DNA of 64,000 bases from Vibrio palustris (GTDB taxonomy: Bacteria; Pseudomonadota; Gammaproteobacteria; Enterobacterales; Vibrionaceae): contig NZ_AP024888.1 of NCBI RefSeq assembly GCF_024346995.1, positions 992,001-1,056,000 on the forward strand, given 5' to 3'. This document shows, piece after piece, positions 35,534-44,980 of the stretch; the stretch's first letter is position 1; every line of letters begins with the position of its first letter. The position numbers were made by a program, and so were the translations under genes. A model generated the notes under the pieces. The model was not told where the DNA came from. It was given only the letters and a program-made list of their open reading frames with translations, and ran no database searches.

Positions 35534-37504
35534 ATGAATGATCTGGTCTCTAGCCCTTATCCTTTAGGGGCAACACTTAATACTCACGGATGCAATTTTT
35601 CTATCTATGCACCCGCCAGTTCAGATATCCAACTCGCTCTGTTCGAGCCAACAGGTGAAACGTACACGACACATCCACTACACAATGAATATGCTGGTAT
35701 TAAACATACGTTCGTTCCTAACATAAAGGAAGGTCAGCGATACGGTTTTATTGTGTCAATCAATGACCAACCTCACTACCTTGCTGATCCCTATGCCAAA
35801 GCACTATCACAGCCACTGACCTATCAACCGCCTTTTGATGCCAAGCAAAGCCTCTCTTTAGCGAAATGTCTTGTCACTACTCATGATTTTGATTGGCAAG
35901 ATTCCGCCATGCCTAAAAGACCGAGAGATGAAATGGTGCTTTGTGAAACGCATGTCAAAGGGCTAACAAAACTGCATCCTGACGTACCTGCTCGTGAAAA
36001 TGGATCGTATCTAGGCCTTGTAAGTGAGCCCATGCTCGAGTTCTATCAACAACAGAATATCAATACGTTACAACTATTGCCCATTGCCGCCTGTATGCAT
36101 GAACCCCACCTACTAGAAATGGACATGGTCAATTATTGGGGTTATAACCCTTACCTCTTTATGGCCCCCGACCCTCGCTATGCGCATAAAGACGCGGTAG
36201 TAGAATTCAAAACGGCAGTGCGCGAACTTCACAAAGCCGGCATAGAAGTCATTTTAGATGTGGTCTATAACCACACGGCTGAGGGAGGGGATAATGGTCC
36301 TATCTTTAATTTAAAGGCTCTCGATCCGCACTATTACTTAATGCACGAGGGACATTTTGCTAATTTCACCGGCTGCGGTAATACGTTAAACCTTGCGTAC
36401 CAACCTTCGCTAAATCTGGTTATGGATACGCTGCGTTATTGGGTTGAGGAATATCAGATTGACGGTTTTCGCTTTGATTTAGCAGCAACATTAGGTCGTT
36501 ATGGCGATCAATTTCGTAGTGACGGTGGTTTTTTTAAAGCCATCGCTCAAGACCCAATTCTCAGAGACATCAAACTCATTGCTGAACCTTGGGATATTGG
36601 TCCTAATGGCTATCAAGTGGGAAATTTTCCGTTTGGCTGGAATGAGACCAACGATAAACTTAGAGATGTCGCACGTAGCTTTTGGCGTGGTGATGCAGGT
36701 TATATGAAAAATTTTGCGACACGTCTTATGGGTTCTCGTGATTTATATAGCGCCGCGAACTGGCCATTTAAACTCACAGTCAATTACATTACCTATCATG
36801 ACGGGTTTACCATGCAAGATCTTGTGTCTTATAAGCACAAACATAACGAAGCCAATGGCGAGGACAATCGCGATGGCCATGGTGATAACCGATCGGATAA
36901 CTACGGCGAAGAAGGTGAAACCTTCAACGTCACCATTAAAAGCCGTCGAGAGCGCCAAAAACGTAATATGGTAGCAAGTGTATTGTTTGCCTTTGGTATT
37001 CCTCACCTACTCACCGCAGATTTGTTATCACATACCCAGCAAGGCAATAATAATGCCTATTGCCAAGACAATGAATTAAGCTGGCTTGACTGGGAGCTCA
37101 CCCACTCACAAGAGACCTTTCGTCATTGGGTCGCAAAAATTATCAAAGCACGTCAAGAATATATGGTGCCATTTATTCGCGCTTTCAGCGGTAAAACTCG
37201 TAATGATAATCGCGTCTACTGGCGCCGTGTGGATGGCCATGAAATGAGCATGGAAGATTGGGATTCACTCTCGTCAGTCGCCTTACACTTAGGTATTGGC
37301 GAGCATGGTGATGAGCTGCTCTACTTAATCAATCAAACTCGCGCTCCTGCCCGCTTTACCTTACCAGAAGATCGCAAACAACAATGGCAAATTATTTGCG
37401 ATACCAATAATCTGCATAATCAAAAACTAGGAGTCGCAGAAAAAGAACGATTACAGTTGCCAGTTTCCATGTCTATTTTACATTTCTCGCCGCAAAAAAA
37501 ATAA
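35534..37504 (+). CDS. glgX: Glycogen debranching enzyme, GlgX/isoamylase type (GH13)
   Basis: It hydrolyses alpha-1,6 branches of (limit) glycogen in the cytoplasm. The protein of 656 residues has an N-terminal CBM48 domain (SPYPLGATLNTHGCNFSIYAPAS), the GH13 barrel with VVYNHTAEGG, nucleophile Asp in DGFRFDLAATLGR (about 315), acid Glu in IAEPWDIG (about 351) and transition-state Asp in TYHDGFTMQDLVSY (about 423), then a C-terminal beta domain. ATG 35534 fits the distance to PLGA in GlgX; ATG 35513 in frame is an alternative and neither has a strong ribosome binding site. It is not in a glg cluster here. Confidence 0.9.
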   Translation: MNDLVSSPYPLGATLNTHGCNFSIYAPASSDIQLALFEPTGETYTTHPLHNEYAGIKHTFVPNIKEGQRYGFIVSINDQPHYLADPYAKALSQPLTYQPPFDAKQSLSLAKCLVTTHDFDWQDSAMPKRPRDEMVLCETHVKGLTKLHPDVPARENGSYLGLVSEPMLEFYQQQNINTLQLLPIAACMHEPHLLEMDMVNYWGYNPYLFMAPDPRYAHKDAVVEFKTAVRELHKAGIEVILDVVYNHTAEGGDNGPIFNLKALDPHYYLMHEGHFANFTGCGNTLNLAYQPSLNLVMDTLRYWVEEYQIDGFRFDLAATLGRYGDQFRSDGGFFKAIAQDPILRDIKLIAEPWDIGPNGYQVGNFPFGWNETNDKLRDVARSFWRGDAGYMKNFATRLMGSRDLYSAANWPFKLTVNYITYHDGFTMQDLVSYKHKHNEANGEDNRDGHGDNRSDNYGEEGETFNVTIKSRRERQKRNMVASVLFAFGIPHLLTADLLSHTQQGNNNAYCQDNELSWLDWELTHSQETFRHWVAKIIKARQEYMVPFIRAFSGKTRNDNRVYWRRVDGHEMSMEDWDSLSSVALHLGIGEHGDELLYLINQTRAPARFTLPEDRKQQWQIICDTNNLHNQKLGVAEKERLQLPVSMSILHFSPQKK

Positions 37505-37814
37505 ATAAGTACGACGGATTCTTCGTCATATTTCTTGAAAGCCCGATATAACAGCTACAGCTTAACTACATGGATGGTTGAGTTGTGGCAGTTTATTAAC
37601 ATTATTCTGTTTTTCCCTTGATATTAGACTGCTCAAATAGCCAGACATTAATTATTCACCATAAAACGTCTAGTTAAACGTTTAATGAAAAAAAGACTGG
37701 ATGGAAACAATACCGCATCAATAATGCAATAAAAATTTATAAGTCATTGTTTGTGTAAACCAATATTCAAGTTTAAAACTTATCGCCCATTTGGGAAATA
37801 AAAAGGTGGTTCAT
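37505..37814. other. Intergenic region glgX / gtrB
   Basis: About 310 bp, AT-rich, no clear terminator after glgX and no recognised operator. Confidence 0.4.
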
Positions 37815-38777
37815 ATGCAGAAAACCGTTTCAGTAGTCATTCCTTGCTATAACGAAAGTGAGGTGATTGATCATACCGTAGAAGAAATGCTACGCGTGAC
37901 CCAAGGTATTGAGAACTACCAGTTCGAACTTTTATTCGTTAACGATGGTAGTGCCGATGATACTGAAAGCAAATTACTGCAATACAGTAAAGCGCATGAC
38001 AATGTACACCTGATTTCTTTTTCTCGTAACTTTGGTCATCAACCTGCCGTATCTGCAGGTATCCAAGCCAGCACGGGAGACGCAGTGGTATTGATTGACG
38101 CTGATTTACAAGATCCTCCACAGCTTATCGAAGGTATGATCAACCTTTGGGAGAAAGGCTATGACGTGGTCTATGGCACCCGCGAAAACCGCGAAGGCGA
38201 ATCAAAATTTAAACTGGCCTCAGCGAAATGGTTTTACCGTATATTGAATTACCTCTCAGAAGTACCGATCCCATTAGATACTGGCGACTTTCGCTTAATG
38301 GATCGCCAAGTCGTCGATCAACTCAACCAGATGCCAGAGAAACACCGCTTCATTCGCGGCATGGTAAGCTGGATTGGTTTCAATCAAACCTCCATTACCT
38401 ACAAACGTAATGAGCGTTTTGCAGGCGAAACTAAATATCCGCTGAAGAAAATGTTGTCATTTGCTTTAGATGGCATCCTGTCTTTCTCGGTGAAACCTCT
38501 CAAACTCTCTATTATTATGGGGTTCATTTCATCAGGCATTGCTTTAATTATGCTGTTTTATACCATCTATATTCGGTTAGCAACCGATCAGTGGCAATCT
38601 GGTTGGGCATCTATGCTCGTCGCTATGTTATTTATTGGTGGGGTGCAATTAATTTCCATCGGTATTTTAGGTGAGTATATAGCACGTATTTATAGTGAAT
38701 CTCAAAGCAGACCGCTATATGTCGTGAAGAAAAACATCAGACAACCGAGACAAGATGATGAATCTAACCTCGATTAA
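37815..38777 (+). CDS. gtrB: Undecaprenyl-phosphate glycosyltransferase, GtrB type (GT2)
   Basis: A 320-residue family 2 glycosyltransferase that loads a sugar, usually glucose, on undecaprenyl phosphate at the cytoplasmic face. It shows VSVVIPCYNESEVIDHTVEEM, the nucleotide-sugar DGSADDT, metal-binding DADLQDPPQLI, and a C-terminal pair of membrane helices (about 225-250 and 265-290), as in GtrB/DPM1-like enzymes. AAGGTGGT lies 5 bases before ATG 37815. It overlaps the GtrA-fusion gene by 23 bp, so the two form one transcript. Confidence 0.9.
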   Translation: MQKTVSVVIPCYNESEVIDHTVEEMLRVTQGIENYQFELLFVNDGSADDTESKLLQYSKAHDNVHLISFSRNFGHQPAVSAGIQASTGDAVVLIDADLQDPPQLIEGMINLWEKGYDVVYGTRENREGESKFKLASAKWFYRILNYLSEVPIPLDTGDFRLMDRQVVDQLNQMPEKHRFIRGMVSWIGFNQTSITYKRNERFAGETKYPLKKMLSFALDGILSFSVKPLKLSIIMGFISSGIALIMLFYTIYIRLATDQWQSGWASMLVAMLFIGGVQLISIGILGEYIARIYSESQSRPLYVVKKNIRQPRQDDESNLD

Positions 38778-40542
38778 GCACACGCTTTATGCAAATTTAC
38801 GACAAAAGGTACGGTTTGCAGCTGTCGGCGGTTTAAATACCGCCGTTTCTTACTTCGCTTTTGTGACTCTTTATCAGCAGTTAGATAATTATATCCTAGC
38901 TTCTGTACTCGCGTACTGCATTGGTGTTATGTGCAGTTTTCTTCTTAACCGCGGATTTGTCTTTAATAGTCAGCACCAGAAAGGACAGTTTATTCCGTTC
39001 ATTCTAGTGAATCTCGCCTCTTTAGGCGCAAGTACGCTCACTTTATATTTACTCGTTACTGAGTTACATATTAATGCGTACATTGGGCAGTTTTTTAGTA
39101 TTTTTGTGTCCATGATAATGAACTATATAGGCTATCAACGCATTTTTAAAAATGGTATTAGTTTGAAAACATTAACTCAACGCTTCACTGATGGAGCACA
39201 AACTATGAAACTATCATCTGGAATACGCGCAATTTTATTCCTCGCTTGCTTAGCGGTCACACTACATAATATTTATACATCAGTACTCATTAATATTGCA
39301 CATGACGCCCTGCCTTATATGGCGCATTATTCTGATAAATTCACATCAGAAGGTCGTTGGATTAATTTTGCGGTTTTTCCGATCAGTAGCAGTTTAAACC
39401 CGCAATTAGCTAACGCTCTATGCTTTCTTTTTATCGGCATGTTTGGGTATAACGTGTCTCGGTCACTGAGCCGTGATCGCTGGTTAGCGGCGTTTTTTGC
39501 ACTCACTGTGATGAACATTCCATACTACACCATGCTCTTTAAATGGCCAATGACACTGCTTCCAGGGTGTATCATGCTGGCGCTATTTAGTTACTATCGT
39601 AATCGTTTGTCGATTCCAAGTATGTTGCTAATTGCGGGTGTGCTCCTTTTCGCTACCTACCCTGCTTTCTATTTTGTGATGCCTTTGATTTATATCGCAC
39701 ACTTAAAAGATCGTAGCTACAAAGACATCATGGTTTTCATGTTGTGGTGGGCCGCGGGTTATGTATTGGGGTATTTAATCGGTAATGGTCTAATTTACCT
39801 GTATACATGGCTTTTTGAAGGGCATGCGCATTTCATGCAGATGGCTTCTTGGCGTAAAGAGTCCCCACTGACTGGAATGGCATCGCTCATACACAACGTG
39901 GATAGAAGTGCGGGTGACTTTGTACGTAATGCCAACTATATATCAGAACTGAGCGCTTGGTATTTTCTCCCTGCTCTTGGCATTACCTTGCTGATGGTTA
40001 AAGATAACGTTAAGTATTTTTTAATCCTGCTTGCAATGATTATCTCCATCTATGCGAGTGTCGTAGTATTGGGCGTTCATGTACCGCTACGTTCAGGTAT
40101 TACATTGCCACTAGGGATTGCGATGGTGGTTTTCTTACTTAAACACCCATGGGCAAAATACATCAATCTGATTTTATTACTGATCCCACTGGCCTATCAA
40201 ACTTATCATTACAATAATAAGTACAACAATACACGTATTATTATGTCTCAAGTGATTGAAAAGAATGACGTAAATCATAAAATTGAAGACAAATCAAAAT
40301 ACGATAAAATTGTTGCAACGGTAGACCAAGAAAAAATGAGTGAGTGGCTAAAGCACGTGACTGGGTCTAAGCAGTTTAATAACCTGTCTAACTTGGAATA
40401 TCACATGATTCGACCATACTTTTACAAACAAGGATGGCCAGATTCAGCGATTAGCGTGAAATACATTCACCAAAAAGCCCCAATTAAAGGTGAAACTGAA
40501 GTATCCATTAAAGACCGCACACTGTATGTCCGTTTCGAATAA
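38755..40542 (+). CDS. GtrA flippase fused to a polytopic glucosyltransferase-like domain
   Basis: A 595-residue membrane protein. Residues about 15-140 are a complete GtrA domain (FAAVGGLNTAVSYFAFVTL, CSFLLNRGFVF, MNYIGYQRIF), the presumed flippase for undecaprenyl-phosphate-linked sugar. From about residue 155 a second polytopic part follows with about ten hydrophobic segments and a C-terminal soluble tail; its first loop (DALPYMAHYSDKFTSEGRWIN) resembles the GtrII-type O-antigen glucosyltransferases, where an acidic pair and GRW follow helix 1. Flippase and acceptor-specific transferase would thus be one chain. The transferase identity is an inference. Confidence 0.75.
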   Translation: MMNLTSIKHTLYANLRQKVRFAAVGGLNTAVSYFAFVTLYQQLDNYILASVLAYCIGVMCSFLLNRGFVFNSQHQKGQFIPFILVNLASLGASTLTLYLLVTELHINAYIGQFFSIFVSMIMNYIGYQRIFKNGISLKTLTQRFTDGAQTMKLSSGIRAILFLACLAVTLHNIYTSVLINIAHDALPYMAHYSDKFTSEGRWINFAVFPISSSLNPQLANALCFLFIGMFGYNVSRSLSRDRWLAAFFALTVMNIPYYTMLFKWPMTLLPGCIMLALFSYYRNRLSIPSMLLIAGVLLFATYPAFYFVMPLIYIAHLKDRSYKDIMVFMLWWAAGYVLGYLIGNGLIYLYTWLFEGHAHFMQMASWRKESPLTGMASLIHNVDRSAGDFVRNANYISELSAWYFLPALGITLLMVKDNVKYFLILLAMIISIYASVVVLGVHVPLRSGITLPLGIAMVVFLLKHPWAKYINLILLLIPLAYQTYHYNNKYNNTRIIMSQVIEKNDVNHKIEDKSKYDKIVATVDQEKMSEWLKHVTGSKQFNNLSNLEYHMIRPYFYKQGWPDSAISVKYIHQKAPIKGETEVSIKDRTLYVRFE

Positions 40543-40570
40543 CGTTCAGCGGTGAGCGCACCAAGACCCA

Positions 40571-40602
40571 AAAACGCGTCCCTTCACAGGACGCGTTTTT
40601 TT
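40571..40602 (+). terminator. Terminator of the gtr operon
   Basis: ACGCGTCC (40574-40581) pairs with GGACGCGT (40589-40596), followed by a run of T residues. Confidence 0.88.
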
Positions 40603-40891
40603 ATCTCTTCATCATAACAATGTGCGACCTGATACCGCGACACATAACACGCACAGCAGGGAGTATGGCTTTTCAAATCGGCTTAGCATCATGGGTAATA
40701 AACATTAAATTTATAAAATTTATAAAATACATAAATACCACTGAAAAATGTGAGCATTATAGAATAGGAAAGCCCAATTGATAGCGTTAAACTGTGCTAG
40801 GTTATCCAGCCAAAGACGGCATCCAATCTTATAACAATAATGCCGAGTATTGATAATTGGTTACTACCGACATAAGGTCACAGGAGATATT
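40603..40891. other. AT-rich intergenic region after the gtr operon
   Basis: About 290 bp with short direct repeats (TTTATAAAAT, about 40710-40730). No gene or clear regulatory site recognised. Confidence 0.4.
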
Positions 40892-41677
40892 TTGAATTCT
40901 ATTACAATGGGCGTGATTGGTAATTATTTTGGTCACCTATCAAGCGCAGAAAACGTGCAAGAAAGCGAGCTACCCAGTGGGTTGTTTGTCATTGACCAAA
41001 ATGCTTCATCACTCACGACCGATAGCATCATGAACTACCCATCTTTGGGTGAAAATATTGATATCGAACCCGAGTTTGTTATCGAATATGACATTATTTA
41101 CGATGGTGAGCAAGTTAGCCAAGTTCGTGGACGCCGCATTACCATCGGTAACGATACGACCATTCGCCAGTTGCAAGATGCACAGAAAATCAGTGCACGT
41201 AAATCATGGGGCAAAGCATCAAAAGGTCTGCATTCACAATGGTGGTCGCTCGAATCTATTGACAACTTATCGCATATTAGTCTTATCTCTTATATTGAGA
41301 ATAATGGCGAATGTCACCTCGCAACCCAGCCTTTAGATATCGAGAACATTAAATTATTCGGACAACCTTTAGAAGATTGGCTCGTAACTGCTATCAATCA
41401 ACAAGGTGGTGATGGCATGTTCGACCAAATATTACCGCAACTACAAGCCAATGGTTACCCTAAAACATTGACCCTGTTTACTGGTGCGCCCAATTATACT
41501 GCCTGGGGAAAGAAACACTTTCTTCAACCAGACGATATAATGCATATTATTGGTTATCAAACAACAGAATATAACCACAAAGAAGTGATGGAATTATTTG
41601 AAAGTAACAATATTAAAGAAGTTCCGAATATTCTTTATCTTAAGCAAAAAATTAAAGAGCCATCATTAATTGCTTAA
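40892..41677 (+). CDS. FAH-like protein, probably DUF5718 family
   Basis: A 261-residue soluble protein. MGVIGNYFGHLSSAE near the N-terminus, PEFVIEYDIIYDGE and RRITIGNDTTIRQLQ...ISARKSWGKASKGL follow the order of fumarylacetoacetate hydrolase motifs (G.NY..H, E.E, ND.S.R), and I recall this pattern from DUF5718. A function cannot be given. TTG 40892 has AGGAG at 5 bases and is preferred over the frame limit at 40850; ATG 40907 is another option. Single gene between the gtr operon and the NLP gene. Confidence 0.6.
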   Translation: MNSITMGVIGNYFGHLSSAENVQESELPSGLFVIDQNASSLTTDSIMNYPSLGENIDIEPEFVIEYDIIYDGEQVSQVRGRRITIGNDTTIRQLQDAQKISARKSWGKASKGLHSQWWSLESIDNLSHISLISYIENNGECHLATQPLDIENIKLFGQPLEDWLVTAINQQGGDGMFDQILPQLQANGYPKTLTLFTGAPNYTAWGKKHFLQPDDIMHIIGYQTTEYNHKEVMELFESNNIKEVPNILYLKQKIKEPSLIA

Positions 41678-41886
41678 TTAGCATATATTAATTCGACATG
41701 TAACTGTATGATATATCGTATATTTACATGTCGTCATTTTTAAAAATAGCTAGATCTTTATTCCATAAATTAATGTAACAATAATAAACACTCTTAATTT
41801 TAATGAAGTTGTCATTGGAAAATGATTATTTAATAGCGCATTGAATTATTTCATCAATGTCTATGTCTTTAATATTAGGAGAAAAC

Positions 41887-42693
41887 ATGTCTATTATCCA
41901 AAAAGGGAAATTGGTCGGAATAGCACTAGGCGCTGTCTGCTCCATATATACATTACCTGCCCATGCCGATTTTTTTCGAGCGCTACCACAAGCAACCCCA
42001 TTGAATGTTGATGCACTTACATTCGCGCCACACTTTGATTTTGATACTGACTCTTGTTTACCCGACGCAGGTATCTCATCGACAGGTCAGCAAAATGGGG
42101 GATTAAAAAACTCAGGATCCATTACGGGCGGCTGTCGTCGTACCGATTTTATGAATTTTTCTAATACCTACCACCGCTATGTATGTAAGACAACAAACGC
42201 GAACTATTGTGCCCATATTTATGCCTTGTACTTTCAAAAAGATCAGGCAGTTGCCGGCGTCGACGCGTTTGGTCACCGTCATGATTGGGAATACACAGTG
42301 GTATGGACACGTAACGGACAACCGACCCACTTTAGTACCAGCGCTCATGGTAAGTTAACGACTCACGATTGGAATAGCATCGAAAAAGACGGCAACCATC
42401 CAAAAGCCGTCTACCACAAAGATGGCGGATTAACCCACGCATTCCGTTTTGCCAAAGCGGGAGAAAACAGAGCTGAAAATCCAACCGGTCGCTGGGTATT
42501 ACCGCCTTTAGTAAGCTGGTATACAATGCACGGACAAGCCAGTAATGCGACTCTTCGTGACGACTTAAATCGCTATAATTACGATCACGGAATTGCACCA
42601 TTCCTTGATCATAATATGTTGAAATACATTAATCCGTTCCGTCCGGCAGGTTATCCAACCTACAACAATAACGATATGGTCAATTCTAAGTAA
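41887..42693 (+). CDS. Secreted NLP/NPP1-family cytolysin
   Basis: A 268-residue exported protein with a signal peptide (cleavage near PAHA, about residue 27) and the hallmark NLP heptapeptide GHRHDWE (129-135) in FGHRHDWEYTVVW. NLPs bind sphingolipids of plant membranes and cause leakage or act as microbial toxins. Mature cysteines at 57, 83, 100 and 108 allow two disulfides. The AGGAG-led ATG 41887 is preferred to 41857. A 12-bp hairpin and a membrane-anchored HEAT-like protein gene follow on the same strand. The target in a marine setting is unknown. Confidence 0.9.
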   Translation: MSIIQKGKLVGIALGAVCSIYTLPAHADFFRALPQATPLNVDALTFAPHFDFDTDSCLPDAGISSTGQQNGGLKNSGSITGGCRRTDFMNFSNTYHRYVCKTTNANYCAHIYALYFQKDQAVAGVDAFGHRHDWEYTVVWTRNGQPTHFSTSAHGKLTTHDWNSIEKDGNHPKAVYHKDGGLTHAFRFAKAGENRAENPTGRWVLPPLVSWYTMHGQASNATLRDDLNRYNYDHGIAPFLDHNMLKYINPFRPAGYPTYNNNDMVNSK

Positions 42694-42704
42694 TCCAATG
42701 TTAG

Positions 42705-42732
42705 CTAAGATGGGGAACGCTCCCCATCTTAG
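42705..42732 (+). promoter_or_regulatory. Strong intercistronic hairpin after the NLP gene
   Basis: CTAAGATGGGGA (42705-42716) pairs perfectly with TCCCCATCTTAG (42721-42732) around ACGC. No T-run follows; instead AGGAGG of the next gene comes 5 bases later. It may protect the toxin mRNA or lower read-through to the next gene. Confidence 0.65.
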
Positions 42733-42746
42733 TATTAGGAGGTTAT

Positions 42747-43700
42747 GTGTCTCATACCATCACAGCACTGTTACTCATGCTCAGCTTAGCAGGCAATGTC
42801 GCCTTTCTATCACACAGCTTGCTTAAACCTACCCATTCCAATTCATTTGAAGATAAACCGCTGCAAACTAGGCAGACACCAACTGAAGTCGCGATGTGCC
42901 AGCCCAAACCACCTCAAGCCAATGTCGCGACTGCGCCACACGCTCAACCGACACAAGTAAGTTCCAACAATATTGAACCAAATACCGCAGTAAACACCGC
43001 GAATATTCACGCACTTACAAAAAATGGCACCCACCTTCTGAGTTCCGCTCAACAAGCGCAGCTTGCTAAGCAATTACAATCTAACCCAACCATTGTACAA
43101 CGCTTGCTCAATGCCATACGAAACCACCAGCTATCAGAACAGATTCGCTCACAACTTGTCGGTATTATTGCCAATCAAGACAGTGACCGCTTGTTTGATA
43201 GTGCTACGGCGTTCATGCAAGACTCTCAACCCGATTTACAACGTTTAGGCAGTGAATTAGCCAGCCGGCTTATTCGCAACCACCAGAGTGTTGAACGGAC
43301 TGCTCGTTTACTTAATGATGTCAGCCTGCCCAAACCTGCTTTACGCGATATCTTACGCAATAGTTCCTTATTACCCTTATCAGCACCAGACAAACAAAAA
43401 ATGCACATGATGCTCGCAAACTACATGAGCTATGCGGATTCAGATTTACAACCAGATATTCTCACCAGTTTAGCGCGGTTAAGTGTCAATGATGAACAGC
43501 GGCTAACGACATTGACCCCTTATTTAACAAGTGCTCAACCTGCGTTACAAAATGCAGCCATTCATGCGTTATATCAGCAACATAATTTATCACCAAATAG
43601 TCAGGCCTATAGTATTGTCGAGTCGCTCGCCAACGATCGAAGTACGCCAGCTCGTGTTCGCAGCGCGGCCTTCTCCCTCTTGTCTAATACGTCACCATAA
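42747..43700 (+). CDS. Membrane-anchored HEAT-like helical-repeat protein
   Basis: I do not recognise a named family. The 317-residue protein has an N-terminal signal anchor (about 5-25), a Pro/Thr/Gln-rich periplasmic linker (to about 85), and then helical repeats of HEAT character (LTPYLTSAQPALQNAAIHAL, VESLANDRSTPARVRSAAFSLL). GTG 42747 has AGGAGG at 4 bases; the overlapping ATG 42745 stops quickly. It lies 53 bp after the NLP gene and is probably cotranscribed, so it may help export, modify or neutralise the toxin, an inference from position only. Confidence 0.72.
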   Translation: MSHTITALLLMLSLAGNVAFLSHSLLKPTHSNSFEDKPLQTRQTPTEVAMCQPKPPQANVATAPHAQPTQVSSNNIEPNTAVNTANIHALTKNGTHLLSSAQQAQLAKQLQSNPTIVQRLLNAIRNHQLSEQIRSQLVGIIANQDSDRLFDSATAFMQDSQPDLQRLGSELASRLIRNHQSVERTARLLNDVSLPKPALRDILRNSSLLPLSAPDKQKMHMMLANYMSYADSDLQPDILTSLARLSVNDEQRLTTLTPYLTSAQPALQNAAIHALYQQHNLSPNSQAYSIVESLANDRSTPARVRSAAFSLLSNTSP

Positions 43701-43703
43701 AAA

Positions 43704-43750
43704 AACGGGTATTAAAGTGCCACCGATAGTGGTCTTCAATACCCGTTCTA
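43704..43750. terminator. Bidirectional terminator
   Basis: AACGGGTATT (43704-43713) pairs with AATACCCGTT (43738-43747), with an inner CCAC/GTGG hairpin, serving convergent genes. Confidence 0.75.
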
Positions 43751-43776
43751 TTTGAACGCGTTCATCATTGACTCGG

Positions 43777-44736
43777 TTACACACTTGGTAAAAAGATCTC
43801 AGCCATCATGCAACGTACGCTCCCGCCTCCGATTTGCTCAATAGTGGTCACATCAATGGGTAACAATGTGCCGTACTGTTGCAACGCACTCAGCTGTTGT
43901 GGTTGGAACGCCTGGTAGGCCGATTGTGAAAGAACAATCAACGTTTCTCCAGTCGCGGTCGTCAACGGTAAGACATTGCCACAGAAATGATTCATTTGTT
44001 CAATCGTAATCGGGATGACTTGCTTGCTTTTCGCGATGCGCTGTACCACGTGACTGCGCATCGGCTCTGCAATCACTTCGTCACAAAGCAGACAAAATTT
44101 CTCCCCCATAGCCATCATGACATTGGTATGATAAACGCTCTTCCCAGAGGGCAAACACGTAGCAAAGGCCACCGCTTCATAACCTATATGCCGCGCATAT
44201 TCCTTGAGGACATCTTCATCGCACCGTTGTGATAATGCCGCGTAGATAAGCCCCAGATCGTGATCCATCACCATAGCCCCAGTGCTTTCTAGGTATCGCT
44301 GTGTAGCAATATATTGAGAGAAAGTTTCAACTCTGCTTACTGCACGACCAGCCTGGCACAGCACTTCAACCAGCGCCTCTACCCGTACTTCTGCTTGACG
44401 GTTGTGTGACGCCATAGGGAATGTAATTAATCCCCCATCAGCCAAGGTATTAAACCAATTATTAGGGAATACTGCATCAGGGGTTGGCATGGAGGATAGT
44501 GGATAGTCAAACTCAATCACGGTAACACCACTTTGGTGTAAATGAGTGACCAAAGCCTCATATTCAGCCATCGCCCGCTGCTGTATTGTCTCAGTTGGCA
44601 TCGATAATGGTGTCTGAAATTCATTATCAACCGCCGTTTGTTCATTAAATTGGAACTCTTTCGGTGGAACCACTACCACGGTATTGGCATGTTGCCTGTG
44701 GCGCGGATAAAAAGTTTCAATCAATTGTTTTTTCAT
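43777..44736 (-). CDS. Amidinotransferase-fold hydrolase, CtlX-like
   Basis: A 319-residue enzyme of the guanidino-group modifying superfamily (arginine deiminase/DDAH fold). Catalytic marks are PDAVFPNNWF, the acidic ESTGAMVMDH, the His in YHTNVMMA and the nucleophilic Cys in GGGSVRCMMAE. The whole resembles CtlX, proposed for citrulline utilisation. The frame extends to 44820, but ATG 44736 follows GTGGGTGA and gives MKKQLIETFYP, a better N-terminus. No citrulline or arginine genes are adjacent. Confidence 0.85.
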   Translation of the reverse strand: MKKQLIETFYPRHRQHANTVVVVPPKEFQFNEQTAVDNEFQTPLSMPTETIQQRAMAEYEALVTHLHQSGVTVIEFDYPLSSMPTPDAVFPNNWFNTLADGGLITFPMASHNRQAEVRVEALVEVLCQAGRAVSRVETFSQYIATQRYLESTGAMVMDHDLGLIYAALSQRCDEDVLKEYARHIGYEAVAFATCLPSGKSVYHTNVMMAMGEKFCLLCDEVIAEPMRSHVVQRIAKSKQVIPITIEQMNHFCGNVLPLTTATGETLIVLSQSAYQAFQPQQLSALQQYGTLLPIDVTTIEQIGGGSVRCMMAEIFLPSV

Positions 44737-44980
44737 AACGTCACCCACTACACATGATTTCATCATTATTTTAGTCACGATCGTCAAACGCAACAGAGTA
44801 TTGCTTCGCAGTGTGATCAAGAGCGCTTACCATTTAACGACACATTCATGAATATTTAGTTGATTTACGTATATGACCAACGGCCACATCACCGTCTATC
44901 ACAATCATTCATCGCTTTTATCTGGCTCAGTTTTCTCTTAGAATTCAACTAACCCCATTTCTCAACAAACAGAATTTTTT

